From assembly GCA_937873205.1 (NCBI GenBank), contig CALMVO010000110.1, positions 1-61,999 on the forward strand: DNA of 61,999 nt, written 5' to 3'. The first letter of the stretch is position 1; each line of letters opens with the position of its first letter. A model generated the notes under the pieces. The model worked only from the letters and a program-made list of their open reading frames with translations, ran no database searches and was not told the DNA's origin. A program made the position numbers and the translations under genes. Source of the stretch: an uncultured Acetobacteraceae bacterium. GTDB lineage: Bacteria > Pseudomonadota > Alphaproteobacteria > Acetobacterales > Acetobacteraceae. Below, in pieces: positions 49,151 through 58,424 of the stretch.

Positions 49151-50335
49151 TCAACTGGTGGGATGGCCGCCCCGATCCGGCACCCGTAGGCCGGCCGCCA
49201 CCGGCAGCGCCGCGGCGCAGAGCGCCGCCATGCCCCAGAACGCGCCCGGGCCGAAGCGCGCATAGGCCGGGCCGGCGGCCAGCGTGACGACGACGCTCGC
49301 CGCACCTACCGCGACCGTGGCGTAGAAGGCCTGCGCCGTCGCGGCCAGCGGCGCCGGCACCACGGCAACAATCACCCGCATGCAGGCGAGATGCATCAGC
49401 GCGAAGCTCAGCCCGTGCAGGGTCTCGCTGCAGGCGATCATCGGGAAGAACGCCGTGCGCGCTGATATTCCCCAGCGCACCACGCCGGCCGCGGCTGCGA
49501 CCATCAGCGCGCGCGCGGGCCCGATGCGGTCCAGGATCGGCCGTCCCAGCAGCACGAACACCACCACCTCGGCCGCCACCGACATCGACCACACCACGCT
49601 CACCTGGACGGCCGACAGACCGGCGGAGCGCCAGCGGATCACCGAGAACCCGTCATGCAGCGCGTGGCTGCCCATGATCAGGGACGCCACCAGCATCAGG
49701 CGCGGGAAGGCGGGCGTGCGCAGCAGCGTCGCAACCGATCCCCGCCCCTCCGTCCGCTCGGCAAGCCCCTCCGTGCGGCCCGCCATCCGGTTCGGCAGCA
49801 ACGGCGCCACGCAGGCCGCCGCCGCCAGCAGCGTCGCGTTCATCCACACGAAGGCGCCGAGCCCGAACCGGGACACCGCCTGGCCGGACAGCAGCGTGCC
49901 GATGATGAACGAAGCCGAGCCGGCGCCGCGCACCCAGCCGTACGGGAAGCCCGGCCGCCGCTCCGACGAGCCCAGCGTGAGTGCGTCCGCGACCGGCGTC
50001 AGCGGCGCCAGCACCGACGCGTGCGCGACGCTGACCAGCAGCAGCAGCACGAAGCCGCGTGCCGACAGGTAGCCGAGCGCCACCGCGGCCGACGCCGCCA
50101 GCAGCAGCGCCAGCACCAGCGGCGCCCGTCCGCTGCGGTCCGCCCAGCGGCCGCCGAGCGGGCCGGTGAGCAGCCGGATCGCCGTGCCCGCTGCCAGCAC
50201 CGCGCCGATCGCGTCGGACCCGAGGCCGAGCTGCTGCAGCAGCGCCGGCAGGAACGGCGCCGCGACACCGAAACCCGCGAACAGCACGCCGTAGAGGATG
50301 AGGAAACGCGGGAGCGGAGAGCGCACGAACTCCAA
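49151..50335 (-). CDS. MFS transporter, MFS_1-like (HcaT-type)
   Basis: The protein has 394 residues with the TTG start used here. Twelve membrane segments are visible, with FLILYGVLFAGFGVAAPFLP as TM1 and GGRWADRSGRAPLVL as motif A. The order and the AQAFYATVAVGAAS segment near the end recall the 3-phenylpropionate/nucleoside-type MFS_1_like group. The substrate is unknown. The ATG at 50392 overlaps the ATG of the divergent gene, so a start inside (TTG 50335 or GTG 50326) is more likely; this is inference. The stop is 28 bases from the WrbA-like gene, convergently. Confidence 0.85.
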   Translation of the reverse strand: MEFVRSPLPRFLILYGVLFAGFGVAAPFLPALLQQLGLGSDAIGAVLAAGTAIRLLTGPLGGRWADRSGRAPLVLALLLAASAAVALGYLSARGFVLLLLVSVAHASVLAPLTPVADALTLGSSERRPGFPYGWVRGAGSASFIIGTLLSGQAVSRFGLGAFVWMNATLLAAAACVAPLLPNRMAGRTEGLAERTEGRGSVATLLRTPAFPRLMLVASLIMGSHALHDGFSVIRWRSAGLSAVQVSVVWSMSVAAEVVVFVLLGRPILDRIGPARALMVAAAAGVVRWGISARTAFFPMIACSETLHGLSFALMHLACMRVIVAVVPAPLAATAQAFYATVAVGAASVVVTLAAGPAYARFGPGAFWGMAALCAAALPVAAGLRVPDRGGHPTS

Positions 50336-50390
50336 ACGAGGTGATCCGGCGACCGTTGCACCCGGTCCGTCGCCCCCCAGATGGGCAGCC

Positions 50391-51581
50391 ATGACCGGAG
50401 CACGGCCCAGCGCCTCGACGGCCTTCGTGCTCGTCACCCTCGGCCTCGACGCGCTCGGCACCGGGCTCATCGCGCCGATCGTGCCCGGGCTGGTCCGCAC
50501 CCTGGCCCACTTGCCGGCCCGGTCGGCGGCCCCCTGGGTCGGCGCTCTGATCGCCGCCTACGCCGCCACCCAATTCGTGATGGCGCCGCTGCTGGCGGCG
50601 CTGAGCGACCGCTACGGCCGGCGGCCGGTGATCCTGCTGTCCGTGACCGGGCTGGGCCTCGACAACCTCCTGCTCGTGTTCGCGCCAAATCTGTGGTGGC
50701 TGTTCGCCGGCCGCCTGGTCGCCGGCGCCACCTCGGCCAACGTGGCAGCCGCCACCGCCTACATCGCCGACGTGGCGAAGCCGGAGGACCGCTCGCGGCT
50801 GTTCGGCCTGATCGGCGCCACCTTCGGCGCCGGCTTCGTGGTGGGCCCGGCACTTGGCGGCCTGCTGGGCGCGCACGGCCTGCGGCTGCCGTTCCTGGCC
50901 GCCGCCTGCCTCGCCCTGCTCAATGCCCTGTTCGGTCTCTTCGTGCTCCCCGAGAGCCTGCCGCGCGAGCGGCGCCGGAAGGTGCAGTGGGCGCACGCCA
51001 ACCCGTTCGGCCTGCTCGCCGTGGTCGTGCGCGATCGGGCGCTCGGCCGGCTCGCCCTTGCCTGGTCCTGCTCCTGGATTGGTCTCGGCGCCATCCAGAG
51101 CAGCCTGGTGCTGTTCACCGGCAGCCGCTTCGGCTGGGGCGCCGAGTTCAACGGCCTGCTGCTGGCGGGCGTCGGTCTGTCGCAGGCGGTGGTGGAAGGG
51201 CTGATGCTGCGGCCGGTGGTCGATCGCCTGGGCGAGCGGCGGGTGGCGATCGCCGGCTACGCGTTCGGGGCCGCCGGCTACGCCACCCTCTCGGTCGCCT
51301 TCACCGGCTGGATGGTGACGCCCGCCGTCGTGCTGATGGCTCTGGGCGGCCTCGCCACCCCGTCCGTCCGCGCCATGGTCTCCGGCCGGAACGATGCCGA
51401 GCACCAGGGCGAGATGCAGGGCGTGCTCTCCGCCGTCGAGGGGCTGACCGCGGTGTTCGCCCCGCTGCTGACCGCGACGCTGTTCTATGCCGCGGTCTCG
51501 CACGGCTTCCCGGGGGCACCGTTCGCCGCGGCGGCGCTGTCGGCGGTCGCGGCGGGCATCCTGCTGCGCGGCCTGCGATGA
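50391..51581 (+). CDS. MFS drug antiporter, TetA/TCR-like
   Basis: The 396-residue protein has twelve membrane segments. The N-terminal motif A is [16 protein letters not shown], as in TetA-type antiporters, and motif C-like [20 protein letters not shown] is in TM5. TetA relatives pump tetracyclines, but many chromosomal members have other or unknown substrates. A TetR-type regulator, which often sits beside tetA, is absent. It diverges from another MFS gene with overlapping ATGs. Its stop is 14 bases before repeat copy D. Confidence 0.87.
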   Translation: MTGARPSASTAFVLVTLGLDALGTGLIAPIVPGLVRTLAHLPARSAAPWVGALIAAYAATQFVMAPLLAALSDRYGRRPVILLSVTGLGLDNLLLVFAPNLWWLFAGRLVAGATSANVAAATAYIADVAKPEDRSRLFGLIGATFGAGFVVGPALGGLLGAHGLRLPFLAAACLALLNALFGLFVLPESLPRERRRKVQWAHANPFGLLAVVVRDRALGRLALAWSCSWIGLGAIQSSLVLFTGSRFGWGAEFNGLLLAGVGLSQAVVEGLMLRPVVDRLGERRVAIAGYAFGAAGYATLSVAFTGWMVTPAVVLMALGGLATPSVRAMVSGRNDAEHQGEMQGVLSAVEGLTAVFAPLLTATLFYAAVSHGFPGAPFAAAALSAVAAGILLRGLR

Positions 51582-51595
51582 CGGCCGGGCCCTAC

Positions 51596-51701
51596 TAGAG
51601 CATCATCCGATCGAACGGACTCGTTCGAACGGATAAAGGTGCTCGTCAAAACAACAAGCTAGAGGATGATCCGTGAGCCTAAGCGATCGGATCATCCTCT
51701 A
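51596..51701 (+). repeat. Dispersed MITE-like element, copy D
   Basis: This 106-bp copy has the same orientation as copy A. One arm base of hairpin 1 differs (CGTTCGAACGGAT), and the outer stem has AAAGGTGCTC for AAGGATGCTC. Hairpin 2 arms are perfect. It lies between the convergent ends of the TetA-like gene and the FAH-like gene. Confidence 0.9.
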
Positions 51702-51726
51702 GGCCCTGACCCCACTCGAGTCGTAT

Positions 51727-52587
51727 CTAGGCTTCGGCCGTCACCGGGTTGCTGAGCACGCCAAGCCCCTCGATCTCGACCTCGCACACCTGGCCCGCGG
51801 TCATGTACACCTTCGGGTTGCGCGCAACACCCACGCCCGACGGCGTGCCCATCACCAGCACGTCGCCGGTCTGCAGCACGAAGCATTCGCTCAGCAGAGC
51901 CACCGTGGTGGCGACGTCGAACACCATGTCGGTGGTGTTGGCGTCCTGCATCACCTGGCCGTCGAGCCGAGTCTGCAGCCGCAGGCCGGCACCGCCCGGC
52001 GGCAGCGCGTCAGCGGTGACGAAGGTTGGCCCGAAGGCGCCGGTGCCGTCGAAGTTCTTGCCGATCGCCCACTGCGCGGTCTTGAACTGATAGTCGCGGA
52101 CCGAGCCGTCGTTGAAGATCGAGTAGCCGATGACGTGATCGAGCGCGTCGTCCTTCGAGATGTGCCGGCCCGGCTTGCCGATCACCGCCACCAGCTCGCC
52201 CTCGTAGTCGAACGACGACGAGACCCGCGGCAGCACCAGCGGCGCCTCGTGCGCCACCAGGCTGGAGGGGAAGCGGTTGAACAGCGCCGGATAGGTCGGT
52301 TGCTGGAAGCCGCTCTCGGCCGAGTGGTCCCGGTAGTTGAGCCCGAGGCAGACGATCTTGCCCGGGTTCGCGAACGGGGCGAGGTATTTTATCTCCGCCA
52401 GGTCGAAGTCGCGCCCGCTGCTCTTCAGCTTCGCGGCCACGTCCCGCAGCGCCGGCAGGCCGCCGGCGATGAGCTGGTCCAGCGCCACCGGGACGTCGGA
52501 CTCGCCCTGCAGCATGCCCCGCAGGGTGCCGCCCTCGGTGATGCCGATGCCGGCCTTGCCCTGGTAGGTGAACGACGTGAACTGCAT
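51727..52587 (-). CDS. Fumarylacetoacetate hydrolase family protein
   Basis: The 286-residue protein has the FAH catalytic fold in its C-terminal 210 residues: GKIVCLGLNYRDHSAE, PALFNRFPSSLV, FDYEGELVAVIGKPGRHI (metal Glu) and DGSVRDYQ. The end has GDVLVMGTPSGVGVARNP. Such enzymes cleave or decarboxylate beta-keto acids from aromatic degradation (for example acylpyruvate or ureidoglycolate). The exact substrate is unknown. The ferredoxin gene upstream on the same strand suggests a catabolic unit. Confidence 0.93.
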   Translation of the reverse strand: MQFTSFTYQGKAGIGITEGGTLRGMLQGESDVPVALDQLIAGGLPALRDVAAKLKSSGRDFDLAEIKYLAPFANPGKIVCLGLNYRDHSAESGFQQPTYPALFNRFPSSLVAHEAPLVLPRVSSSFDYEGELVAVIGKPGRHISKDDALDHVIGYSIFNDGSVRDYQFKTAQWAIGKNFDGTGAFGPTFVTADALPPGGAGLRLQTRLDGQVMQDANTTDMVFDVATTVALLSECFVLQTGDVLVMGTPSGVGVARNPKVYMTAGQVCEVEIEGLGVLSNPVTAEA

Positions 52588-52671
52588 GGACGACCTCGGC
52601 CTGCGCTTGCTGGAACCCGTAGTCTAGCGCCAATCGGCGGCTCCGCCACCCACCGCGGGCGGCGGGCCGCC

Positions 52672-52992
52672 CTACTGCTGGGCGTCGGGCGTGTGGAGGA
52701 CGAGACCCGCAAGCGCCGGCGTGACCACGATCTGGCAGCCGAGCCGCGAGTTCGCGCGCGGTTCCACCGCATAGGTGAGCATGCCGGCCTCCGAGGCCGA
52801 CGGCGTCCCCGTCGCCTCCCGCCAGGCCTCGTCGACATAGACGTGGCAGGTGGCGCAGGCGCACGACCCGCCGCATTCGCCCAGGATGCCGGGCACGTCG
52901 TTCCGCACCGCCGCGTCCATCACCGTGCGGCCGGGCCTGGCGTCGACGGCGGTCTCGGTGCCGTCCGGCGCGACGAAGGTGATCTGGACCAT
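52672..52992 (-). CDS. 2Fe-2S ferredoxin, adrenodoxin/bacterial type
   Basis: The 106-residue protein has the cluster motif ECGGSCACATCHVYVDEAW (three Cys; C-x5-C-x2-C) and a fourth Cys in RLGCQIVV. This is the isc/adrenodoxin-like or P450/oxygenase-partner class. It transfers single electrons. It lies 84 bases upstream of the FAH-like gene on the same strand, but no monooxygenase is nearby. Its redox partner is unknown. Confidence 0.93.
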   Translation of the reverse strand: MVQITFVAPDGTETAVDARPGRTVMDAAVRNDVPGILGECGGSCACATCHVYVDEAWREATGTPSASEAGMLTYAVEPRANSRLGCQIVVTPALAGLVLHTPDAQQ

Positions 52993-53032
52993 GGGCTCTG
53001 CCTCGCTGGCGGATGGGCTGGACGCGGCAGGC

Positions 53033-54529
53033 TCAGCCGGCGGACGCCGCGTGCGCCTCGAACGCCCGGAACGCCAGCTCGAGCTGCCATTGCAGCTGCG
53101 CCTTGTCGCTGCGCGCGATCAGCGCCGGATCGTCCCGCGGTGCCCCCGACGCATCGGTCGGCAGCGGCGCCCCGGCCAGGAAACTCGCCGTGATCGCGTT
53201 GCGGGCCAGCGCCTTCAGGTCCGGATAGCGCAGGTGCCAGCTCTGCACGGCCCGCAGGTACTCGTGGCTGAGGTCGATGCGCGAGACGCCCTCGTCGTCG
53301 GTCGACAGTACCAGCGGCACGCCGGCGGCACGGTAGAACGGGAACGGATGCGCGGGTGCCGCCACGCCTAGGATCTCGACATTGCTGGTCTGGTTGATCT
53401 CGACCGTGACGTGGCGCCGCGCCATCTCGGCCAGCAGCCCGGCCGGATCGTCCTCGTCGGCGATGTCGACGCCGTGGCCGATCCGCTCGGCGCCGGCCAC
53501 CTCAACCGCCTGCCGGATGTGGTCGCGCAGCGCCTCCGGCGGCACCAGTCCGAGCGTCAGCTCGCCCGCATGCAGGCTGAGGTGCACGTCCGGATGCGCC
53601 GCGTGGAAGAAGCGGAACGCGCGCATGTGCAGCCCGTAATCGCGCAGCGCCACCGGATCGTCCTCGGGGGCGACGATGTTCACGCCGACGAAGCGCGGGT
53701 CCGCCCGCACTAGCGCGTAGCCGTAGGCCAGTTGCGCGAACACCGCCGCCGGCGGCAGCGTGCGCAGCAGGAACGCCTGGTAGCGGATCGCGACGCCGCA
53801 GCCGGGATCGGCATCCGGGCCGCCGCAGCGCAGCACCTGGCGCATCCGCGCCTCCGCCTGGTCGGTATCCTGCCGCGCCTCGGCCAGCAGCGCCGGCAGC
53901 CCGCCTTGCACCGCGGCCAGGTCGGCGGCGAAATCCTCGCCCGACCACGGCCGCGACAGCCCGAGTGCTGCGGCCTCGCGCAGCCGCGGGTACCACATGA
54001 TCTCGAGGTACTGGGTGTGCTCGGCCGCCGCCCGGCTCGCCTCCTCGGCCAGCATGTCGCCGACATGACCGGTCTCGGCCACGTCGAAGCGGCCGAAGGT
54101 CGAGAAGAAGTGGTCGTGGCCGGAGGCGTCGGACGGCGTCGGCATGAAGTCGCGCATCGACAGCGAGTCGATCATCGCGTCGCGCAGGCCGGGCGTCTGC
54201 GCCAGCGCCGCCGCCGCCGGCCGCAGTTCGCCCGTGCAGGGCGGCCGCGCGATGGCATGGGTGGCGACGTCGAGGCAGAGCCCGCCCGCCGCCGCCCAGC
54301 CGAGATAGCTCTCGGCATAGATCGCGCCCGACAGGTGGTTGTGCAGGTCACCGCCCTTCGGCATTGCGCGGATGAAGGCCTGCAGCCGCGGCGGGTCGCC
54401 GGCGATGCGGTCGAATAGGCGCGACGTCGCCGCCTGCGCGCTCTCCGCCGCCCACGCCGGCGGCGCCGCGACCGCCAGCACCGTCAGGGCCAGCAGAACG
54501 GCCCCGCCGAGTGCCAGAGGGCGGGACAT
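53033..54529 (-). CDS. Exported adenosine deaminase-like protein (ADGF-type)
   Basis: The 498-residue protein has a signal peptide (cut after AWA, near residue 27) and a metal-dependent deaminase barrel. The zinc residues are in DLHNHLSGA (HxH), SLHAGEL and GHGVDI, and the catalytic Asp pair in LSTDDEGVSR. An insertion of about 120 residues after the first motif resembles the ADGF/CECR1 and secreted bacterial adenosine deaminase types. It should deaminate adenosine outside the cytoplasm. It is 12 bases downstream of rne on the same strand, an unusual pairing. Confidence 0.88.
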   Translation of the reverse strand: MSRPLALGGAVLLALTVLAVAAPPAWAAESAQAATSRLFDRIAGDPPRLQAFIRAMPKGGDLHNHLSGAIYAESYLGWAAAGGLCLDVATHAIARPPCTGELRPAAAALAQTPGLRDAMIDSLSMRDFMPTPSDASGHDHFFSTFGRFDVAETGHVGDMLAEEASRAAAEHTQYLEIMWYPRLREAAALGLSRPWSGEDFAADLAAVQGGLPALLAEARQDTDQAEARMRQVLRCGGPDADPGCGVAIRYQAFLLRTLPPAAVFAQLAYGYALVRADPRFVGVNIVAPEDDPVALRDYGLHMRAFRFFHAAHPDVHLSLHAGELTLGLVPPEALRDHIRQAVEVAGAERIGHGVDIADEDDPAGLLAEMARRHVTVEINQTSNVEILGVAAPAHPFPFYRAAGVPLVLSTDDEGVSRIDLSHEYLRAVQSWHLRYPDLKALARNAITASFLAGAPLPTDASGAPRDDPALIARSDKAQLQWQLELAFRAFEAHAASAG

Positions 54530-54540
54530 GGGCGCCGTCG

Positions 54541-57500
54541 TCAGCGCTTCCACCATCCGGTGCGCCGCGCCGCCGGAGCGTCGCCGCCGATCACGACCGG
54601 CTGCACGATGCTGGGGTCCGGGCCGCCCGGGGACTTCGCAACGATCTCCGTCCCCGGCGCCTCGACCTCTGGCGACGCGGCCTCCGGCGTCATCCCCGGC
54701 AGCGGCGGCTGCACCGCGTCCGGCTCCGGCTCCGGCTCCGGTGCCGGTGCCGTAGCGACCGCGGCCTGTTCGGCCTCCGTCACCGGCTCGACGGCGGCGT
54801 CCGGTGTGGCCTCGGCCGTCTTCCGCTTCGGGCGAGCGCTCCGGACCCGCGCCGGTTTCGCGGGCGGTGCCTCCGTCGGGACCGCCACCGGGGTCGCCGC
54901 CTCGGCCTCGACCGCCGCCACGTTGCGGACGGTCGTCTTGCGGACGCGTGGCGCGCGCGGCCGCTTCGGCGTCCCTGCCACCGCATCGACGGCCGGTTCG
55001 GCCGCGACCGGCTCCGGCGACGGCTCGGGAGCTGCCTCCTGGTCTCTGGCCACCTCCATCGCCGCCTCGACCGGTTCGGCCGCGGGCAGCGCCGCGACCA
55101 GTGCGGGCTCGGCCTCCGCTTCGGCGATCGGCTCCGCCATCGGCTCCGGCGTCGCCAGCGACGCGGCGGAGGCGGACGGCTCGCGGGCGAGCGGGAGCGT
55201 CTCGTCGGCCTCGCGCTCCATCATCTCGAAGATGTCGAAGCTGCCCGCGAACGGATCGGCCGGCGTCGGGCCGTTATAGGGACGCGGGGCCGGCGGGCGG
55301 GGCGCCTCGAGCGGATCCGGCGTCCCGGCCTCGTCCGGCCCGGCGACGGTGCTGGCTTGGCCACCCTCGGCACCGCGCCGGTTGCGGCCGCCGCGGCGCC
55401 GTCGGCCGCGCCCGGCCTGCTCGGGCGCACGGCCAGCCTCGGCATCCGTGGGGTGCTCGCCGGCCTCGGCCGCCGGGGACGCGGACGGTGCGGCGCCCGG
55501 CTGCTCGTCCTCGTCGAACTCGTCGCCCGGCTCCTGCCGCGAATGGCCCACGTCGTCTCCGGCCCCAGCCTCGGTCCCGGCCTCGGTTCCTGCGGGCGCG
55601 CCGTCCTCGGGCATCGGGCTGCCGTCCTCGCGGCGGCCACCGCGCCGCCGCCGCCGTCGCCGCTTGCCGCGGCGCTCGCCGTCCTCGCCGGCGGCCGCCG
55701 CCTCGCGCGGCGGCTCCGACGACCCGCCGCGGTTCGCCACCGGCTCTTCCTCGAACGCCTCATCCTGGTCGTCGGGTGCCGGGGGCATCGCCTCGATCGG
55801 GATCCGGTTGACGGGTGCGGCCACGCCAACCACCGGCGCCTGGGGCCCGACATAAGGCCGGGTCTTCTCGATCCGCAGCGCCGGCGGCACCAGCGCGTCG
55901 TCCACCGCGAGGTGCACCGCGAGGTGGTGCCGAGCCTCGATCTCCTGCAGCCAGGCACGCTTGTTGTTCAGCACGTAGAGCGCCACCGCGGCCGCCACGT
56001 GCACCACGATCTCGCCGGCCTTGCGGCGCCCGGCCTCCTCTTCGATCGCGCGCAGCACGTGCAGCGCCGAGCTCTCGGTGCCGCGCATGAAGCCCGAGCC
56101 CGCGCAGTGCGAACAGGCGACGAAGCTGCTCTCGGCCAGCGAGGGCCGCAGCCGCTGCCGCGACATCTCCATCAGCCCGAAATGGCTGATGGTGCCGACC
56201 TGGATGCGGGCGCGGTCGTTGCGGAGCGCGTCCTTCAGCCGGCGCTCGACCATGGCGTTGTGCCGACGCACATCCATGTCGATGAAGTCGATGACGATGA
56301 GCCCGGCCAGGTCGCGCAGCCGCAGCTGGCGCGCCACCTCGTCGGCGGCCTCCATGTTGGTGCGCAGCGCGGTCTCCTCGACCGAGCGCTCGCGAGTGGA
56401 GCGGCCCGAGTTCACGTCGATGGCGACCAGCGCCTCGGTCTGGTTGATCACCAGCGTGCCGCCAGAGCGCAGCTGCACGCTCGGCTGCAGCATGGCGTCG
56501 AGGTGGTGCTCGACCTGGTAGTGCGAGAACAGCGTCTGCGCCCCCGCCTCGCCGCCGGCGCCGCGCCAGAGGTTCACCCGGCCGGCGTTGGCCGGCATCA
56601 GCGTGCGCATGAACTCGCGCGCGCCCTTCCAGCCGGGCTCGCCGTCGACCACGATCTCCTCGATGTCGCGGGTATAGACATCGCGGATCGCCCGCTTGAT
56701 CAGGCTGGCCTCCTCGTAGACCAGGCACGGCGCGATCGACTGCATGGTCGTCTCGCGGATGTCGTCCCAGGTCCGCAGCAGGTACTCGCAGTCGCGCCTG
56801 ATCTCGGGCCGCGGCCGCTGCGCGCCGGCGGTGCGTACGATCATCGCCATGCCGCGCGGGATCTCGAGCTCGGCGGTGATCTCCTTGAGGCGGCGGCGGT
56901 CGGCGGCCGAGGTGATCTTGCGCGACACGCCGCCGCCGCGCGGCGAGTTCGGCATCAGCACGCAGAAGCGGCCGGCCAGCGAGATGTAGGTGGTCAGCGC
57001 CGCGCCCTTGTTGCCGCGCTCCTCCTTCACGACCTGGATCAGCAGGATCTGCCGTCGGCGCATCACCTCCTGGATCTTGTACTGGCGCAGGAAGCGGGCG
57101 GTGCGGCGCTGCGCGTGGCCGTCGTCGACGGTCTCGCCGCCGACGGTCTCGGGCGCCGGCCGGTCCGGCTCCGCCACATCCAGCTCGGCGCCGGACGGCT
57201 CCTCCCGGGCGTGCCCGTCATCGGCATCCGCCTCGCCCTCGACCGTCTCGGACGGCACCTCGAGCGCCCTCTCGCCGGCCCGATCGCCGCCGGCCTGGTT
57301 GCCCGCATCGCCGCCGTCGGGATCGGCCGGCGCGCCGTCGTCGGGCAGCGACCGGCCCGTGGTCTCCACGACGTCGTCCGCCGGCTCGTCACCCTCGTCG
57401 CGATCGGCGCGCGCCTCCTCGGCCAGCGCTTCCTCCTCCTGCAGCGCGATCAGGCGCTCGCGGTCGGCGACCGGGATCTGGTAGTAGTCGGGATGGATCT

Positions 57501-57717
57501 CGGCGAAGGCCAGGAAGCCGTGGCGGTTGCCGCCATACTCGACGAACGCCGCCTGCAGGCTGGGCTCTATGCGGACGATCTTGGCGAGGTAGATGTTGCC
57601 CTTGAGCTGCTTCTTCGCCGACGTCTCGACGTCGTAATCATCGAGCCGGTTGCCGTCCAGCACGACCACCCGGGTCTCTTCCGCGTGGGTGGTGTCGATC
57701 AGCATGCGTTTGGTCAT
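54541..57717 (-). CDS. rne: Ribonuclease E
   Basis: From ATG 57717 the protein has 1058 residues. The S1 RNA-binding domain begins at about 35 (GNIYLAKIVRIEPSLQAAFV, then GFLAFAEIHPDYY). It is interrupted by an acidic insert of about 120 residues (90-210), as in other alphaproteobacteria. The catalytic Asp residues are in AIDVNSGRST and VIDFIDMD. The zinc link is CSHCAGSG. From about 640 the C-terminal part is disordered, with Arg patches (RRGKRRRRRRRGGRRE), acidic stretches and Pro/Ala repeats, for degradosome and RNA contacts. It starts decay of mRNA and processes rRNA and tRNA. Confidence 0.97.
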   Translation of the reverse strand: MTKRMLIDTTHAEETRVVVLDGNRLDDYDVETSAKKQLKGNIYLAKIVRIEPSLQAAFVEYGGNRHGFLAFAEIHPDYYQIPVADRERLIALQEEEALAEEARADRDEGDEPADDVVETTGRSLPDDGAPADPDGGDAGNQAGGDRAGERALEVPSETVEGEADADDGHAREEPSGAELDVAEPDRPAPETVGGETVDDGHAQRRTARFLRQYKIQEVMRRRQILLIQVVKEERGNKGAALTTYISLAGRFCVLMPNSPRGGGVSRKITSAADRRRLKEITAELEIPRGMAMIVRTAGAQRPRPEIRRDCEYLLRTWDDIRETTMQSIAPCLVYEEASLIKRAIRDVYTRDIEEIVVDGEPGWKGAREFMRTLMPANAGRVNLWRGAGGEAGAQTLFSHYQVEHHLDAMLQPSVQLRSGGTLVINQTEALVAIDVNSGRSTRERSVEETALRTNMEAADEVARQLRLRDLAGLIVIDFIDMDVRRHNAMVERRLKDALRNDRARIQVGTISHFGLMEMSRQRLRPSLAESSFVACSHCAGSGFMRGTESSALHVLRAIEEEAGRRKAGEIVVHVAAAVALYVLNNKRAWLQEIEARHHLAVHLAVDDALVPPALRIEKTRPYVGPQAPVVGVAAPVNRIPIEAMPPAPDDQDEAFEEEPVANRGGSSEPPREAAAAGEDGERRGKRRRRRRRGGRREDGSPMPEDGAPAGTEAGTEAGAGDDVGHSRQEPGDEFDEDEQPGAAPSASPAAEAGEHPTDAEAGRAPEQAGRGRRRRGGRNRRGAEGGQASTVAGPDEAGTPDPLEAPRPPAPRPYNGPTPADPFAGSFDIFEMMEREADETLPLAREPSASAASLATPEPMAEPIAEAEAEPALVAALPAAEPVEAAMEVARDQEAAPEPSPEPVAAEPAVDAVAGTPKRPRAPRVRKTTVRNVAAVEAEAATPVAVPTEAPPAKPARVRSARPKRKTAEATPDAAVEPVTEAEQAAVATAPAPEPEPEPDAVQPPLPGMTPEAASPEVEAPGTEIVAKSPGGPDPSIVQPVVIGGDAPAARRTGWWKR

Positions 57718-58424
57718 GGATGGGGGAACTCCGGTGGGCCGGGGCACCGCTCCTGGCTCCAGCCCGGCCCGGTGCTGCGGGACGCGGGCGTCCAGACATC
57801 CGGCCGACGGGGAAGGGTCGCAGGGGCGCCGCGCGCGGGGGGATGGGGGGCGGGGCCCCGCGTGGCGCGGCGGGCGCGGGCGCGGGTGTCGCCCGCGCGG
57901 CGGGCGCCGCCGCCGATGCCGGACGGCCATGGGCCGTCGGGACGTCGCGGGCGGTGTCTGCTGCTTTGGCGGCGGTCATTCGGTCCTTGACGTCACGTTC
58001 AGTCGCCGAGGACCGCGCGGCAGGGCCGGACGTGCCTCGTTCAGGCCTGTGGCCATGGAGGGAAGCGATGCAGCATCGTCCCGGCTGGCGCGGCAACTGC
58101 GGGAGCCGACGAGCGCCGGATCGTCGCGCCAGGGGAGCCAAGCTCCCGGCCGATCGAAGTGCGCTCCCTCCGGAAGGCAGTGTGCCGGACGATCCGACGT
58201 CCTGGCACCATCTTGAACGGGCCTGGACGTGCTGCGATCGTCACACGACCGTAGCTATGACGCACGCCGCCGCCGACGGCAAGCGTCGAACGTGGCGGTC
58301 CGCGTCGACGCAGCGATCGCCCCGCCGCGCGCCTTCGTGCTAGGATGAGCCTGCGGCGCCAGACCGTTGATCCGCATCGCCGGGTCCTGGCCGCCCCTGA
58401 TGTCGGTGCGCGGAGGAGGGCAGC
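57718..58424. other. Long gap of 707 bases between divergent rne and amiC
   Basis: No gene can be supported here. The frames that stay open are GC-rich and low in protein character. The side next to rne probably encodes a long 5' leader; RNase E commonly represses its own mRNA through such a leader. Both promoters must lie here, but I cannot place them. Confidence 0.5.

Noticed and set aside
50298-50390. N-terminal extension of the TetA-like protein
   Set aside because: The upstream part overlaps the divergent gene and lacks protein character; the ATG at 50391 gives the usual TetA-type start.
54511-57990. Open frame of about 1159 codons antisense to rne
   Set aside because: It is a result of GC-rich codons on the other strand; the rne frame has full family motifs and the antisense has none.
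57720-58343. Open plus-strand frame in the rne-amiC gap
   Set aside because: It is Ala/Arg/Gly-rich shadow sequence with no ribosome site or motif.
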